A stretch of 64,000 bases of DNA from Hymenobacter aranciens (GTDB lineage: Bacteria; Bacteroidota; Bacteroidia; Cytophagales; Hymenobacteraceae). Positions 16,557 to 24,780 of the stretch are shown in pieces (the stretch's first letter is position 1; each line of letters opens with the position of its first letter). Location of the stretch: assembly GCF_030580865.1 (NCBI RefSeq), contig NZ_JAUQSY010000015.1, positions 92,101-156,100 on the forward strand, written 5' to 3'. The notes beneath the pieces were generated by a model, which saw only the letters and a program-made list of their open reading frames with translations, did not search any database and was not told the origin of the DNA. The position numbers were made by a program, and so were the translations under genes.

Positions 16557-18434
16557 ATGCCCCCGCTACGCTACTTGCTGCTGGTCCTGCTGGTACTACT
16601 GGCGGCGCCCACCCGCGCCCAGCAGCGCCCCGGCCCCCTTGCCCCGCCGGTTCCGGCCGTCGCCGCCCCGTCCACGCCGCTGCCCGCCACCGCCGAAGCC
16701 TTCCAGGCCGCGCTGCGCCGCCCCGACCTGCCCGATACGCTGCGCGTGCTCTACCTCAACAACCTCGCCCGCTTTGCCCAGGTAACCGACCCCACCCAGG
16801 CCCACCGCTACGTGGACCTCGCCCTCAGCCTGGCCCGCCGCGTGGGCTACCGCCAGGGCGAAGCCAACGCCCTGCTGATGCAGGGTAGCATTGCTACGGC
16901 CAGCAACGATGCCCTCACTTCCCAGACCAAGACCCTGGCGGCGCTGCGTCTGTTCCGCCACCTCGGCAACCGTGAGGGCATGGGCTCGTCGTTGCAGGCC
17001 CTGGGCACCGTGGCCGTGCTCGCCGGCGACCACGCCCGCGCCCTGCAGTACTACCAGCAGGCTGACTCCACCTTTCGGCTGCTGATGCCCCCCTGCCTGC
17101 GCTGCGAGCTCTCCGCTCGTGCCAACATGGCTAACGAGCAGCTGGCGCTGGGCCAGCGCGCCGCGGCCCTGCGCACCTTTCGGCAGGTGCTGGCCCGCAC
17201 CCAGGGCCAGAATGATGCCTTCGGCCAGGTTCGCCTGGCCGCCCTGGCCGGCATTGCCGACGAGCTGGCCCGCGCCGGCCGCCCCGATTCGGCGGTGCTG
17301 CTGCTGCACCAGGCGCTGGCCCTTGCCCGCCGCTCCAACGACCAGTATGCCGAAATAACGCTGCTCAACAGCCTCACCATGCGCTATGCCCCCACCGAAC
17401 TGGCCGACCTGCGCCAGCAAGAGTACTACGCCCGGCAGGCCGTACGGGTGGGCCGGGCCAGCCGCCAGCAACAGCCCCTGCAAGTAGCCTTGGGCAACCT
17501 GGCCGAGGTGCTGCACCGCCTGGGCCACCCCGCCGCCTACGACACCCTGCTGAGCTACCTGCTCCTGAGCCAGCACCTGCAAACCGCTGAGCGCACCAAG
17601 GCCCTGGCCGATGCCCAAACCCGCTATGACATGCAGGGGCAGCAGGCCACTATCCGCGACCTGCGTAAAGACCGCCGCCTCAGCGCCCAGCAGCGCGAGC
17701 TGGCCCACCTGCGCCAGCGCCAGGAACGCTTGGGGACCGGGGCCCTGGTCGCGCTGCTGCTGCTGCTGGGCGGTGGCACGTTCTGGCAGTATCGCCGCCA
17801 CCAGCAGCAGCAGCGCACCCAGGCCGCCATTGCTCTGCGCACCCGCCTGGCTGCCGACCTGCACGACGACGTGGGCAACCTGCTTACCCAGATAACCCTG
17901 CAAAGCGACCTGCTGCGCGAAAGCAGCACCGCCACCCCCGCCCAAACCCTGGCCCGGCTGGAGCGCCTGCGCGACACCAGCCGCCGCGCCGCCCGTCAGA
18001 TGGCCGACGTGGTGTGGGGCCTGCACGCCAGCAACGCCACCTGGCCCGAGATGCTGACCCACATGCGCGACCACGCCTACGAGGTGCTGCCCCCGGCCAA
18101 CCTGGCCATCGACTTCGGGGTGAGCCCGGAGGCCGCCGCCGCCCAGCCCGGCCAGGAAGTCAGCCAGCAGCTTTACCTTATCTATAAGGAGTGCCTGCAC
18201 AACGCCGTGAAGCACGCCCGCCACGCCACCCAGGTCACGGTGCGGCTGTGGGTAAACGCTGCGGGCCAGCTCTGCCTGGCCGTGCAGGACGATGCCCCCG
18301 GCCCCGCGCCGGTGGGTCGGGCCGGGGGCCAGGGGCTGAACAGCATGCGGCAGCGGGCCGAGGCAGTAGGAGGGAGCCTCACCGTGGCGCCGGGCACCGG
18401 GGGCTTCGGGGTGGAGGCGTGCCTGCCGGGGTAG
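16557..18434 (+). CDS. TPR-containing sensor histidine kinase (HisKA_3 type)
   Basis: This 625-residue protein begins with a signal peptide (cleavage near TRAQ). A periplasmic TPR-like helical region (about residues 60-350) and a coiled coil lead into a single membrane segment (about 395-412). The kinase core follows: the HisKA_3 box LAADLHDDVGNLL with phospho-acceptor His436, the N-box YKECLHNAVKHA near 543-554, and the G-box GGQGLNSMRQRAEAVGG. This layout is common among Bacteroidota two-component kinases that pair with NarL-type regulators. The nearest such regulator is at 10107, on the same strand but three genes away, so the pairing is inferred. The sensed signal is unknown. Confidence 0.88.
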   Translation: MPPLRYLLLVLLVLLAAPTRAQQRPGPLAPPVPAVAAPSTPLPATAEAFQAALRRPDLPDTLRVLYLNNLARFAQVTDPTQAHRYVDLALSLARRVGYRQGEANALLMQGSIATASNDALTSQTKTLAALRLFRHLGNREGMGSSLQALGTVAVLAGDHARALQYYQQADSTFRLLMPPCLRCELSARANMANEQLALGQRAAALRTFRQVLARTQGQNDAFGQVRLAALAGIADELARAGRPDSAVLLLHQALALARRSNDQYAEITLLNSLTMRYAPTELADLRQQEYYARQAVRVGRASRQQQPLQVALGNLAEVLHRLGHPAAYDTLLSYLLLSQHLQTAERTKALADAQTRYDMQGQQATIRDLRKDRRLSAQQRELAHLRQRQERLGTGALVALLLLLGGGTFWQYRRHQQQQRTQAAIALRTRLAADLHDDVGNLLTQITLQSDLLRESSTATPAQTLARLERLRDTSRRAARQMADVVWGLHASNATWPEMLTHMRDHAYEVLPPANLAIDFGVSPEAAAAQPGQEVSQQLYLIYKECLHNAVKHARHATQVTVRLWVNAAGQLCLAVQDDAPGPAPVGRAGGQGLNSMRQRAEAVGGSLTVAPGTGGFGVEACLPG

Positions 18435-18444
18435 GGAGGCGCAG

Positions 18445-18604
18445 TCCCGCGCACCCCACCCCCCGGCCCCCCGCCGCTTGATGCGCGGAATCCTTCGGGA
18501 GAGGGGGCACCGGTTATGCGCAGTATAGAATCGTCAGGCTCCCCCTCTCCCGAAGGATTCCGCGCATCAAGCGGCGGGGGGCCGGGGGGTGGGGTGCGCG
18601 GGAC
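18445..18604. repeat. Long, near-perfect GC-rich inverted repeat (about 63-bp arms)
   Basis: The arms at about 18445-18507 and 18541-18604 read as reverse complements throughout (end positions within 1-2 bases), separated by about 33 nt. The arm contains CGCTTGATGCGCGGAATCC. The 522-base gap 18435-18956 holds this palindrome, a GC-rich stretch with a weak hairpin plus T-run near 18750, and the leader of the metalloprotease gene. No other gene was recognised there. Confidence 0.85.
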
Positions 18605-18956
18605 CGACGGAAAAATCTTCCCCCCGCTCCATTGTTTTTTATCCCCGCCGCCGCCCGCCACCAGCATAGCACAGGCCTTTGCCCGGCCCCGCCCGCGTGT
18701 GCAATAGGCGCTTAACCCCGCCCTCCCGCCGCCCCCGGCCGAGGCAGCGGGGCTTTTTTGGTTGGCCGCCGCCGCTTAGCTTGCACCCCTCGATGGCTCC
18801 CCGCCCGCCCGCTCCCGACGCGTGATTACCGTCGGCCCGCGCAGGCCTCCCTCCGGAGCCGCCGCTTGCCGCTACCCGCTTCCCCGATGGCGCCATCGGG
18901 GCCGGTTTTCTTTCATCATTTATTCCCACCAACCCACACCTCTCACCACAACCCTT

Positions 18957-21413
18957 ATGAAAAGTCTGTATTCCTACGGCCTGAGCGCGGCCCTGCTCCT
19001 GAGCGGGCTCGGCGCCCAGGCCCAGCAAGGCCGCCCCGTCAACCCGGTGGGGGCCGCCAGCTACCCGCTCGGCACCACCCAGGCCCTGGCCCGCCAGCTC
19101 GAAACCCAGGTGGGCGCCGCCCAGCGCAGCGCCCCCACGGTTATGCTCCGGGTGTCGCCCACCCAGGCCTTCACCGGCAAGGTTAACTACCACGATGCGC
19201 TGTCGGCCACCAGCGAGTATGTAGTGGGCGAAATCCCCGGCGTGGCCGGTTCGTCGTTCATGCTGCGCGTCGAGGGCAATACCGTGGAAGGCAACATCGT
19301 GCTGCGCCAGAGCAAGCAGGCCTGGCAGTACATGGCCGATGCCCGGGGCAACGCCTTCGTGCAGCCCGTGGCTATCGACAAAGTTATCTGCATCGGCTAC
19401 AACCGGCCCCTCGACGACCAGCCCCTGCCCATCGTGAAGGGCAGCACCGCCCAGCGCCTGGCCGTGGTATCGCTGCAGAGCTTCCCCGGCGCCCGCGGCT
19501 GCATCCTGCTCGACACCGACGGCTACGCCCTGCCCGCCGGCACCGGCTGGAACAACGGCAACGCCTACAACGCCCCCTCGGCCAACATGACCGACGCCAA
19601 CGTGCAGGCTATGTGGGAGCTGGTGAGCGAGGACTTCCGCCCCTTCAGCATGAACGTGACCACCGACGAGAACGTGTACAACTCGTACCCCCTGACCATG
19701 CGCATGCGCTGCGTCATCTCGCCCGGCAGCGGCAGCACCATCGCCTCGGGCGCGGGCGGCATCGCCTACATCGGCTCGTTCCGCTGGAACGACAACACGC
19801 CCTGCTGGGTGTTTATGAGCGACCCCAAGTCGGGCGGCGAAGCGGCCTCCCACGAAGTAGGCCACACCCTGGGCCTGGGCCACGACGGCCGCACCACCCC
19901 CAACGAAGGCTACTACACCGGCCAGGATAATAGCGGCGCTTGGGCGCCCATCATGGGCGCCGGCTACTACAAGCCCGTGACCCACTGGAGCCGCGGCGAG
20001 TACAACTTCGCCAACAATACCGAGGACGACCTGGCCATCATGGCCAGCGCCACCTACAACGTGGGCTACCGCAACGACGACCACAGCGGGGCCATCAGCG
20101 GCGCCACCGCCCTGGCCCGCAACGGCAACAACCTCGCCGGCAACGGCTTCATCGAGCGCACCGCCGACCAGGACTACTTCAGCTTCAGCACCGCCGGCGG
20201 CACGCTGAATATGAGCGTCAACACCGTGGGCCGCTACGGCAACCTCGACATCGTGGCCCGCCTCTTCAACAGCGGCGGCGGCCTCATCGGCACCTACGAC
20301 GCCGGCGGCGGCGGCAACCTCAACGTGAGCTTCAGCGCCAGCCTCGGCGCCGGCACCTACTACCTGCAGATTGACGGCACCAGCTCCGGCAACCCCGCCA
20401 CCGACGGCTACTCCGACTACGGCTCGCTGGGCACCTACAGCATCTCGGGCAATGCGCCCGCCGGGGGCGGCGGCGTGGCCACCGTGTATAAGGACTGCAA
20501 CTACACCGGTGCAGCCGTGAGCCTGCCCCTCGGCGACTACAACCTGGCCGCCCTGCAGGCCCGCGGCATTCTGAACGACGACGTGTCGTCGCTGCAGGTG
20601 AACGGCGGCTACCAGGTGGTACTCTACGAAAACGACAACTTCAGCGGCGCGTCCCTCACCGTGAGCAGCAGCAACAGCTGCCTGGTGAACAACGCCCTCG
20701 GCGCCGGCAACTGGAATGACAAAACCACCTCCCTGCGCGTGCAAACTGCCAGCGCCGCCTTTAGCCTCACCCTGCAGGCCGAAGCCGCCAGCGTCAACAA
20801 CGGCATGACCGTGGAAACCTGCACCGACGCCGGCGGCGGCCAGAACATGGGCTACATCGACCCGGGCGACTACCTCGTGTGGAACAACATCACCTTCCCC
20901 AGCACCGGCACCTACACCATTGAGTACCGCGTGGCCAGCGGCGCCAGCGGCGGCACCATCTCCGCCGACCTCAACGCCGGCGCCATCCAGTTCGGCAACA
21001 CCACCATCCCCGGCACCGGCGGCTGGCAGACCTGGACCACCGTGTCCAAAACCGCCACCATCAACGCCGGCACCTACAACTTCGGCATCTACGCCCAAAC
21101 GGGAGGATACAACCTCAACTACGTGCGCATCAGCAAAGCCGCCGGCGCCCGCGCCGCCACCTCCGGCGACGTAGCCGCCAGCGCCGAGCACATCGAGCTC
21201 TACCCCAACCCCGCCACCGACCGCCTCTACCTGCGCGCCACCCGCAGCCTCAGCAACAGCACCTACCAGGTGCTCGACGCCTGGGGCCAGACCGTGGCCC
21301 GCGGCCCCGCCAGCGCCGAAAGCCTCGACGTAGCGGCCCTGCGCAGCGGCGTCTACACCCTGCTGCTGACCGTCGACGGCCAGACCCAGGCTCCCCGGCG
21401 CTTCGTGAAATAG
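18957..21413 (+). CDS. Secreted zinc metalloprotease with PPC, crystallin-like, CBM6-like and T9SS sorting domains
   Basis: This 818-residue exported protein starts with a signal peptide (MKSLYSYG..., cleavage near AQAQ). The zincin catalytic motif HEVGHTLGLGHD lies at residues 299-310. It is followed by a pre-peptidase C-terminal (PPC) domain (about 385-495), a beta/gamma-crystallin-like pair of motifs (about 505-600; VYKDCNYTGAAVSLPLGDY and VVLYENDNFSGASL), a CBM6-like carbohydrate-binding module (about 605-730) and a C-terminal T9SS sorting domain (from ELYPNPATDRLYL). It is expected to be secreted or surface-attached and to degrade protein in a polysaccharide-rich setting. The ATG at 18957 is the only start giving a proper signal peptide. 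Confidence 0.9.
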   Translation: MKSLYSYGLSAALLLSGLGAQAQQGRPVNPVGAASYPLGTTQALARQLETQVGAAQRSAPTVMLRVSPTQAFTGKVNYHDALSATSEYVVGEIPGVAGSSFMLRVEGNTVEGNIVLRQSKQAWQYMADARGNAFVQPVAIDKVICIGYNRPLDDQPLPIVKGSTAQRLAVVSLQSFPGARGCILLDTDGYALPAGTGWNNGNAYNAPSANMTDANVQAMWELVSEDFRPFSMNVTTDENVYNSYPLTMRMRCVISPGSGSTIASGAGGIAYIGSFRWNDNTPCWVFMSDPKSGGEAASHEVGHTLGLGHDGRTTPNEGYYTGQDNSGAWAPIMGAGYYKPVTHWSRGEYNFANNTEDDLAIMASATYNVGYRNDDHSGAISGATALARNGNNLAGNGFIERTADQDYFSFSTAGGTLNMSVNTVGRYGNLDIVARLFNSGGGLIGTYDAGGGGNLNVSFSASLGAGTYYLQIDGTSSGNPATDGYSDYGSLGTYSISGNAPAGGGGVATVYKDCNYTGAAVSLPLGDYNLAALQARGILNDDVSSLQVNGGYQVVLYENDNFSGASLTVSSSNSCLVNNALGAGNWNDKTTSLRVQTASAAFSLTLQAEAASVNNGMTVETCTDAGGGQNMGYIDPGDYLVWNNITFPSTGTYTIEYRVASGASGGTISADLNAGAIQFGNTTIPGTGGWQTWTTVSKTATINAGTYNFGIYAQTGGYNLNYVRISKAAGARAATSGDVAASAEHIELYPNPATDRLYLRATRSLSNSTYQVLDAWGQTVARGPASAESLDVAALRSGVYTLLLTVDGQTQAPRRFVK

Positions 21414-21437
21414 GGTAGGGGCCGGCCCGTCGGTCCT

Positions 21438-21577
21438 GCTGGCGCGCGTCTCCGACGCGTGCCGACTGGGTTCGAGTCTCCGACTCGCTGGTAGAACGAC
21501 CTGCCCAGCGCATCGTTCCGACGAACGAGCCTGAGGCTCGAACCCAGTCAGCACGCGTCGGAGAAGCGCGCGCTAGC
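21438..21577. repeat. Intergenic long palindrome, GCTGGCGCGCGT family
   Basis: The left arm 21438-21487 (GCTGGCGCGCGTCTCCGACG...) faces the right arm 21526-21577 with a few mismatches. The element shares its terminal GCTGGCGCGCGT with the palindrome at 54901. The 351-base gap 21414-21764 holds this repeat, the terminator at 21632, and a possible weak -7 box (TTAGTTTG near 21746). Confidence 0.8.
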
Positions 21578-21631
21578 GGCCTGCTAAACGCCCGTCGGCG
21601 CCGACGGCACCCACCCGCGTCATACATTCTT

Positions 21632-21676
21632 AAACCCAGCGGATAGGCTCCCCGGAGCCCGCCCGCTGGGTTTTTG
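21632..21676 (+). terminator. Intrinsic terminator downstream of the metalloprotease gene
   Basis: AACCCAGCGG pairs with CCGCTGGGTT, with an inner GCTCCCCGGAGC hairpin, and is followed by TTTTTGG. Confidence 0.7.
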
Positions 21677-21764
21677 GCATCCGGCGGCTGAACTTAAGCT
21701 CAACGCTCTTGTTTATGTGGCTAGAAAAGCTTAGCTTTCGGCAGGTTAGTTTGTTTGAGCGCGT

Positions 21765-22259
21765 ATGGACCAAAAAGTATTAGTGCTGAATGGCGACTAT
21801 ACCGCCATCACCCTCTGCAGCGTGCAGAAAGCCTTCGTGCTGCTTTTCCTCGATAAAGCTGAGATGGTCGCCAAGTCCGACCACGGCACCATGCGCACCA
21901 TTTCGCGCGACTATCCCAAGCCCAGCATCATCCGTTTGCAGCGCTACGTGCGCGTTCCCTACAAGGGAATTGCCCTCAGCCGCCATAATATTTTCAAGCG
22001 CGACCACTTCGAGTGCCAGTACTGCGGCTCGGGCAAGAACCTGACCTTGGACCACGTGCAGCCCCGTTCGCGCGGCGGCGAGTCTTCCTGGACTAACCTG
22101 CTGACGGCCTGTGCCCGCTGCAACCACGCCAAGGGCCAACGCACGCCCAACGAGGCCGGCCTCACCATCCGCCAGCAGCCGCGCAAGCCTACGCTCACCG
22201 GCTTCCTGAAGCTCTCGGCGGGCACCCTCGACCAGAACTGGCACGCCTACCTGGGTTAA
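21765..22259 (+). CDS. HNH endonuclease family protein
   Basis: This 164-residue protein has a C-terminal HNH (beta-beta-alpha-metal) module: zinc ligands C84 and C87 (CQYC), the catalytic D96-H97 pair in LTLDHVQPRSRGG, N111 in TNLLTAC, and C116/C119 with N120-H121. It matches the widespread housekeeping-type HNH proteins of Bacteroidota and Cyanobacteria, which begin with a VLVLNGDYTAI-like segment, rather than a restriction enzyme. No methylase or phage gene adjoins it. Role in the cell is unknown. The start ATG at 21765 gives the usual family length. Confidence 0.88.
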   Translation: MDQKVLVLNGDYTAITLCSVQKAFVLLFLDKAEMVAKSDHGTMRTISRDYPKPSIIRLQRYVRVPYKGIALSRHNIFKRDHFECQYCGSGKNLTLDHVQPRSRGGESSWTNLLTACARCNHAKGQRTPNEAGLTIRQQPRKPTLTGFLKLSAGTLDQNWHAYLG

Positions 22260-22307
22260 ATCCCGGTTAAAGTCAAACGAACTTTAGTGGCACCACGTTG
22301 GGAGGGG

Positions 22308-22315
22308 TATCTTTG
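22308..22315 (+). promoter_or_regulatory. Promoter -7 box (TATCTTTG) of the desaturase gene
   Basis: Exact TAnnTTTG match 26 nt before the ATG at 22342. A CTTTA sequence about 21 nt further upstream may serve as a weak -33 element. Confidence 0.65.
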
Positions 22316-22341
22316 TCGGAATCCCCCGTCCCCAATCATTT

Positions 22342-23409
22342 ATGGCCCTCCCCAAGTTTGCAGCTACCCGCTCGTTTCATACTGAGCTTCGTACCAGAAT
22401 CAATCAGTATTTCGAGGAATCGGGTCGGCAAACGACCGGAGACTTCCGCATCGTGGTGAAGGCCGTGATTCTCATCGGTGCCGTGGTGGCGCTCTATACC
22501 CACCTCGTGTTCTTCACGCCGCCCACCGCCTGGGCCCTGCTCGAATGCGTGGTGCTGGGCTGCAGCATCGCCGGCATCGGCTTCAACGTGATGCACGACG
22601 GCGCCCACGGCAGCTTTTCCAACCACCCCTGGCTCAACAAAGTAGCCTCCTTCACCCTCAACGTGATGGGCGGCAGCAGCTACATGTGGAATGCCAAGCA
22701 CAACCTCATCCACCACACCTACACCAACATCGAGGGCCACGACGACGATATCGACATCCGGCCCTTCATGCGCATGACGGCCGAGCAGCCCCGCTACCGC
22801 CTGCACCGCTTCCAGCACCTCTACTTCTGGTTTCTGTACTGCATGCTGTACATCTCCTGGATTTTCGTGATGGACTACCAGAAGTACTTCAAGCGTCAAA
22901 TTGGCGCTGCCCCCCTGCGCCCCATGGATACCAGCGACCACCTCGTGTTCTGGGGCTTCAAGGCCTTGAATCTGGTGCTCTACGTGGCCCTGCCCATCTA
23001 TATGGTTGGGTTCCTGCCCTGGCTCACGGGCTTCGTGCTCTCGGCCGCCGTGGCCGGTTTCGTGCTCAGCATCGTGTTCCAGCTCGCCCACACGGTGGAG
23101 GAAACGGCCTTCCCCGTGCCCCACGCCGTTACCAACAAGCTCGAAGACGAATGGGCCATCCACCAGGTGCGCACCACGGCCAACTTTGCCACCGATAACC
23201 GGCTGGTTAGCTGGCTCGTGGGCGGCCTCAACTTTCAGATTGAGCACCACTTGTTTCCCAAAATCTCGCACGTGCACTATCCTGCCATCAGCAAGATTGT
23301 GCAGCAGGTGTGCCAGGAGTTCGATGTCAAGTACACCAACTACACCCGCACCCGCTCGGCCGTAGTCTCGCACGTGGCCTTCCTGCGCCAGATGGGCCAG
23401 ATGGCGTAA
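22342..23409 (+). CDS. Membrane fatty acid desaturase (acyl-CoA/acyl-lipid type)
   Basis: This 355-residue integral-membrane di-iron desaturase introduces a cis double bond into an acyl chain, tuning membrane fluidity. The three histidine boxes are visible: HDGAHGS at residues 85-91, HNLIHHTY at 120-127, and QIEHH at 299-303. The glutamine at the start of the third box is typical of front-end and linoleoyl-CoA-type desaturases. Hydrophobic segments lie at about 37-58, 65-83, 155-175 and 200-245. No cytochrome b5 domain is fused, so electrons presumably come from a separate ferredoxin-type donor. It has its own promoter at 22308 and a downstream hairpin at 23433. Confidence 0.93.
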   Translation: MALPKFAATRSFHTELRTRINQYFEESGRQTTGDFRIVVKAVILIGAVVALYTHLVFFTPPTAWALLECVVLGCSIAGIGFNVMHDGAHGSFSNHPWLNKVASFTLNVMGGSSYMWNAKHNLIHHTYTNIEGHDDDIDIRPFMRMTAEQPRYRLHRFQHLYFWFLYCMLYISWIFVMDYQKYFKRQIGAAPLRPMDTSDHLVFWGFKALNLVLYVALPIYMVGFLPWLTGFVLSAAVAGFVLSIVFQLAHTVEETAFPVPHAVTNKLEDEWAIHQVRTTANFATDNRLVSWLVGGLNFQIEHHLFPKISHVHYPAISKIVQQVCQEFDVKYTNYTRTRSAVVSHVAFLRQMGQMA

Positions 23410-23432
23410 GCCCCCATAATTGCCTTTCCCAC

Positions 23433-23485
23433 CAACGGGAGGAATCTGCGTACCGGCCCTCAGCCGTGCCAGATTCCTCCCGTTG
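23433..23485. terminator. Hairpin between the desaturase and lipoprotein genes
   Basis: The 15-bp arms CAACGGGAGGAATCT (23433-23447) and AGATTCCTCCCGTTG (23471-23485) are perfectly complementary. No strong T-run follows, so termination is only probable. Confidence 0.55.
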
Positions 23486-23501
23486 TCGTTTCTTGCACCC
23501 T

Positions 23502-24668
23502 ATGAACCGCCTGCTTCTTTTGCTGCCGCTGGCCCTGCTGGCCGCCTGCCACGCCGATACCAAAACCGATACGACGACCACCGCGCCGCCCGAAGCTCCG
23601 GCCACCGTGTCGGACCCTGCTGCCCCGGCAGATTCTCCCGGCGCCTCCTACCGCATCTACCGCGGCCTGCTGCCCGGCACCACCGACAGCCTCACGCTGC
23701 ACCTCGTGCGCAGCCCCAACTCCGGCGACACCGAGCTCAACGGTACCTACGCCAGCTACGCCGATGCCAGCGGCCAGCCCTTCCAGCTGGTCCGCCGCCT
23801 GAGCGCCGCCGATAGTCTGGTCTTTGAGGATATCAGCTACGAGCACCTGGGCGAAAACCACTCTGGCCCCATGTGGCAGCTGTACCAACAGGGCCCGCTG
23901 CTCACGGGTACCATCGCGGGCCAGCCCGTGCGCCTGCGCCAGGCCCAGCCCGCTGGTAGCGTAGCGCTGCGCGTGCGCCAGTTCAACGATTCCGTGGCCG
24001 CTTATCCGGGCAAGGCCAATTCGCCCCACGCCCACCTGAGCCTGCAAGTGCTGCTGCCCGCCCAGGCCCCCGCTGCCCTCACCGCTAACATCCTGCGCGA
24101 CCTGCACGGCGACACCCTCGCCAACCAGCCCGTAGTGCAGCCCGAGCAACAATGGCAGCAGTGGAACCAGCACTTCACCAAAGACTACCGCGAAGACGCC
24201 GCCAGCCTGCAAGGCGAAGAAACGCCCGCTTACGCCCTGCGCCACGAAAGCCAGCAAGCCGCCTACGTGCTCTGGAATCAGGCCTCACTCCTCAGCCTCG
24301 GCCTCTACAACTATAGCTTCACCGGCGGCGCCCACGGCAGCTACGGCACCATCGTAGCCACCTACAACACCCGCACCGGCCAGCGCCTGCGCTTCGCCGA
24401 CGTCTTCCGCCCCGCCGCCGAAACCCAGCTCAGCCCCATCCTCGACCGCGCCGTGCGCCGCACCCTGCGCATCCCCGCCACCGAGGCCCTCGACCAAACG
24501 CTGTTCGTGAAGCAGATGCCCGTCACGCACAACTTCTACCTCACCAGCGGCGGCGCCGTGTTCGTGTACACGCCCTACGAAATAGCCTCCTACGCCCAGG
24601 GCGAAATCCACGTCTTCGTCCCAATGAAGGAGCTGCAAAGCGTGCTCCTGCCGCCCACCAACTCGTAA
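23502..24668 (+). CDS. Lipoprotein with DUF4163/DUF3298 (PdaC/RsiV-like) domains
   Basis: This 388-residue protein begins MNRLLLLLPLALLAACHAD, a lipoprotein signal with the lipidated cysteine in the lipobox LAAC. After a Thr/Asp/Pro-rich linker, residues about 45-150 form a beta-rich domain. The C-terminal half matches the DUF4163 plus DUF3298 arrangement (LYNYSFTGGAHGSYG, then TGQRLRFADVF) shared with RsiV-type anti-sigma factors and deacetylase accessory domains. Such domains bind muropeptides or lysozyme in characterised cases, but no enzyme domain accompanies them here. The ATG at 23502 is chosen for the lipobox. Confidence 0.85.
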   Translation: MNRLLLLLPLALLAACHADTKTDTTTTAPPEAPATVSDPAAPADSPGASYRIYRGLLPGTTDSLTLHLVRSPNSGDTELNGTYASYADASGQPFQLVRRLSAADSLVFEDISYEHLGENHSGPMWQLYQQGPLLTGTIAGQPVRLRQAQPAGSVALRVRQFNDSVAAYPGKANSPHAHLSLQVLLPAQAPAALTANILRDLHGDTLANQPVVQPEQQWQQWNQHFTKDYREDAASLQGEETPAYALRHESQQAAYVLWNQASLLSLGLYNYSFTGGAHGSYGTIVATYNTRTGQRLRFADVFRPAAETQLSPILDRAVRRTLRIPATEALDQTLFVKQMPVTHNFYLTSGGAVFVYTPYEIASYAQGEIHVFVPMKELQSVLLPPTNS

Positions 24669-24718
24669 CTGCTTCTGCGCCCTCTGCGCAACCCTCTGCG
24701 TCCTCTGCGGGAGGCCAA
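24668..24718 (+). repeat. Short degenerate CTCTGCG repeat
   Basis: Four to five partial copies of CCTCTGCG lie just after the lipoprotein stop. They have the same 7-mer flavour as the larger heptamer hairpins, but no facing complement is present. Confidence 0.45.
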
Positions 24719-24729
24719 CGCCAGCACAA

Positions 24730-24765
24730 AAAAGCCCCGCCCGATAACCGAGCGGGGCTTTCCCG
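24730..24765. terminator. Bidirectional intrinsic terminator
   Basis: AAAGCCCCGC / GCGGGGCTTT is flanked by A-run and T-run and sits between two convergent genes. Confidence 0.8.
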
Positions 24766-24780
24766 TTTCAAAGGCAGAAC

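Noticed and set aside
18639..21554. Very long open frame on the minus strand opposite the metalloprotease gene
   Set aside because: It is a shadow of the GC-rich plus-strand gene. Its translation is low-complexity Gly/Ala/Val, has no domain, and runs through the intergenic palindrome.
21765..22259. Homing or restriction endonuclease in a mobile element
   Set aside because: The HNH protein matches a common stand-alone chromosomal family. No intron, intein, methylase or mobile gene is next to it, and base composition is normal.
24668..24718. CTCTGCG repeats as part of the heptamer-hairpin class
   Set aside because: Only a few degenerate units and no facing complement are present, so it was listed as a minor repeat only.
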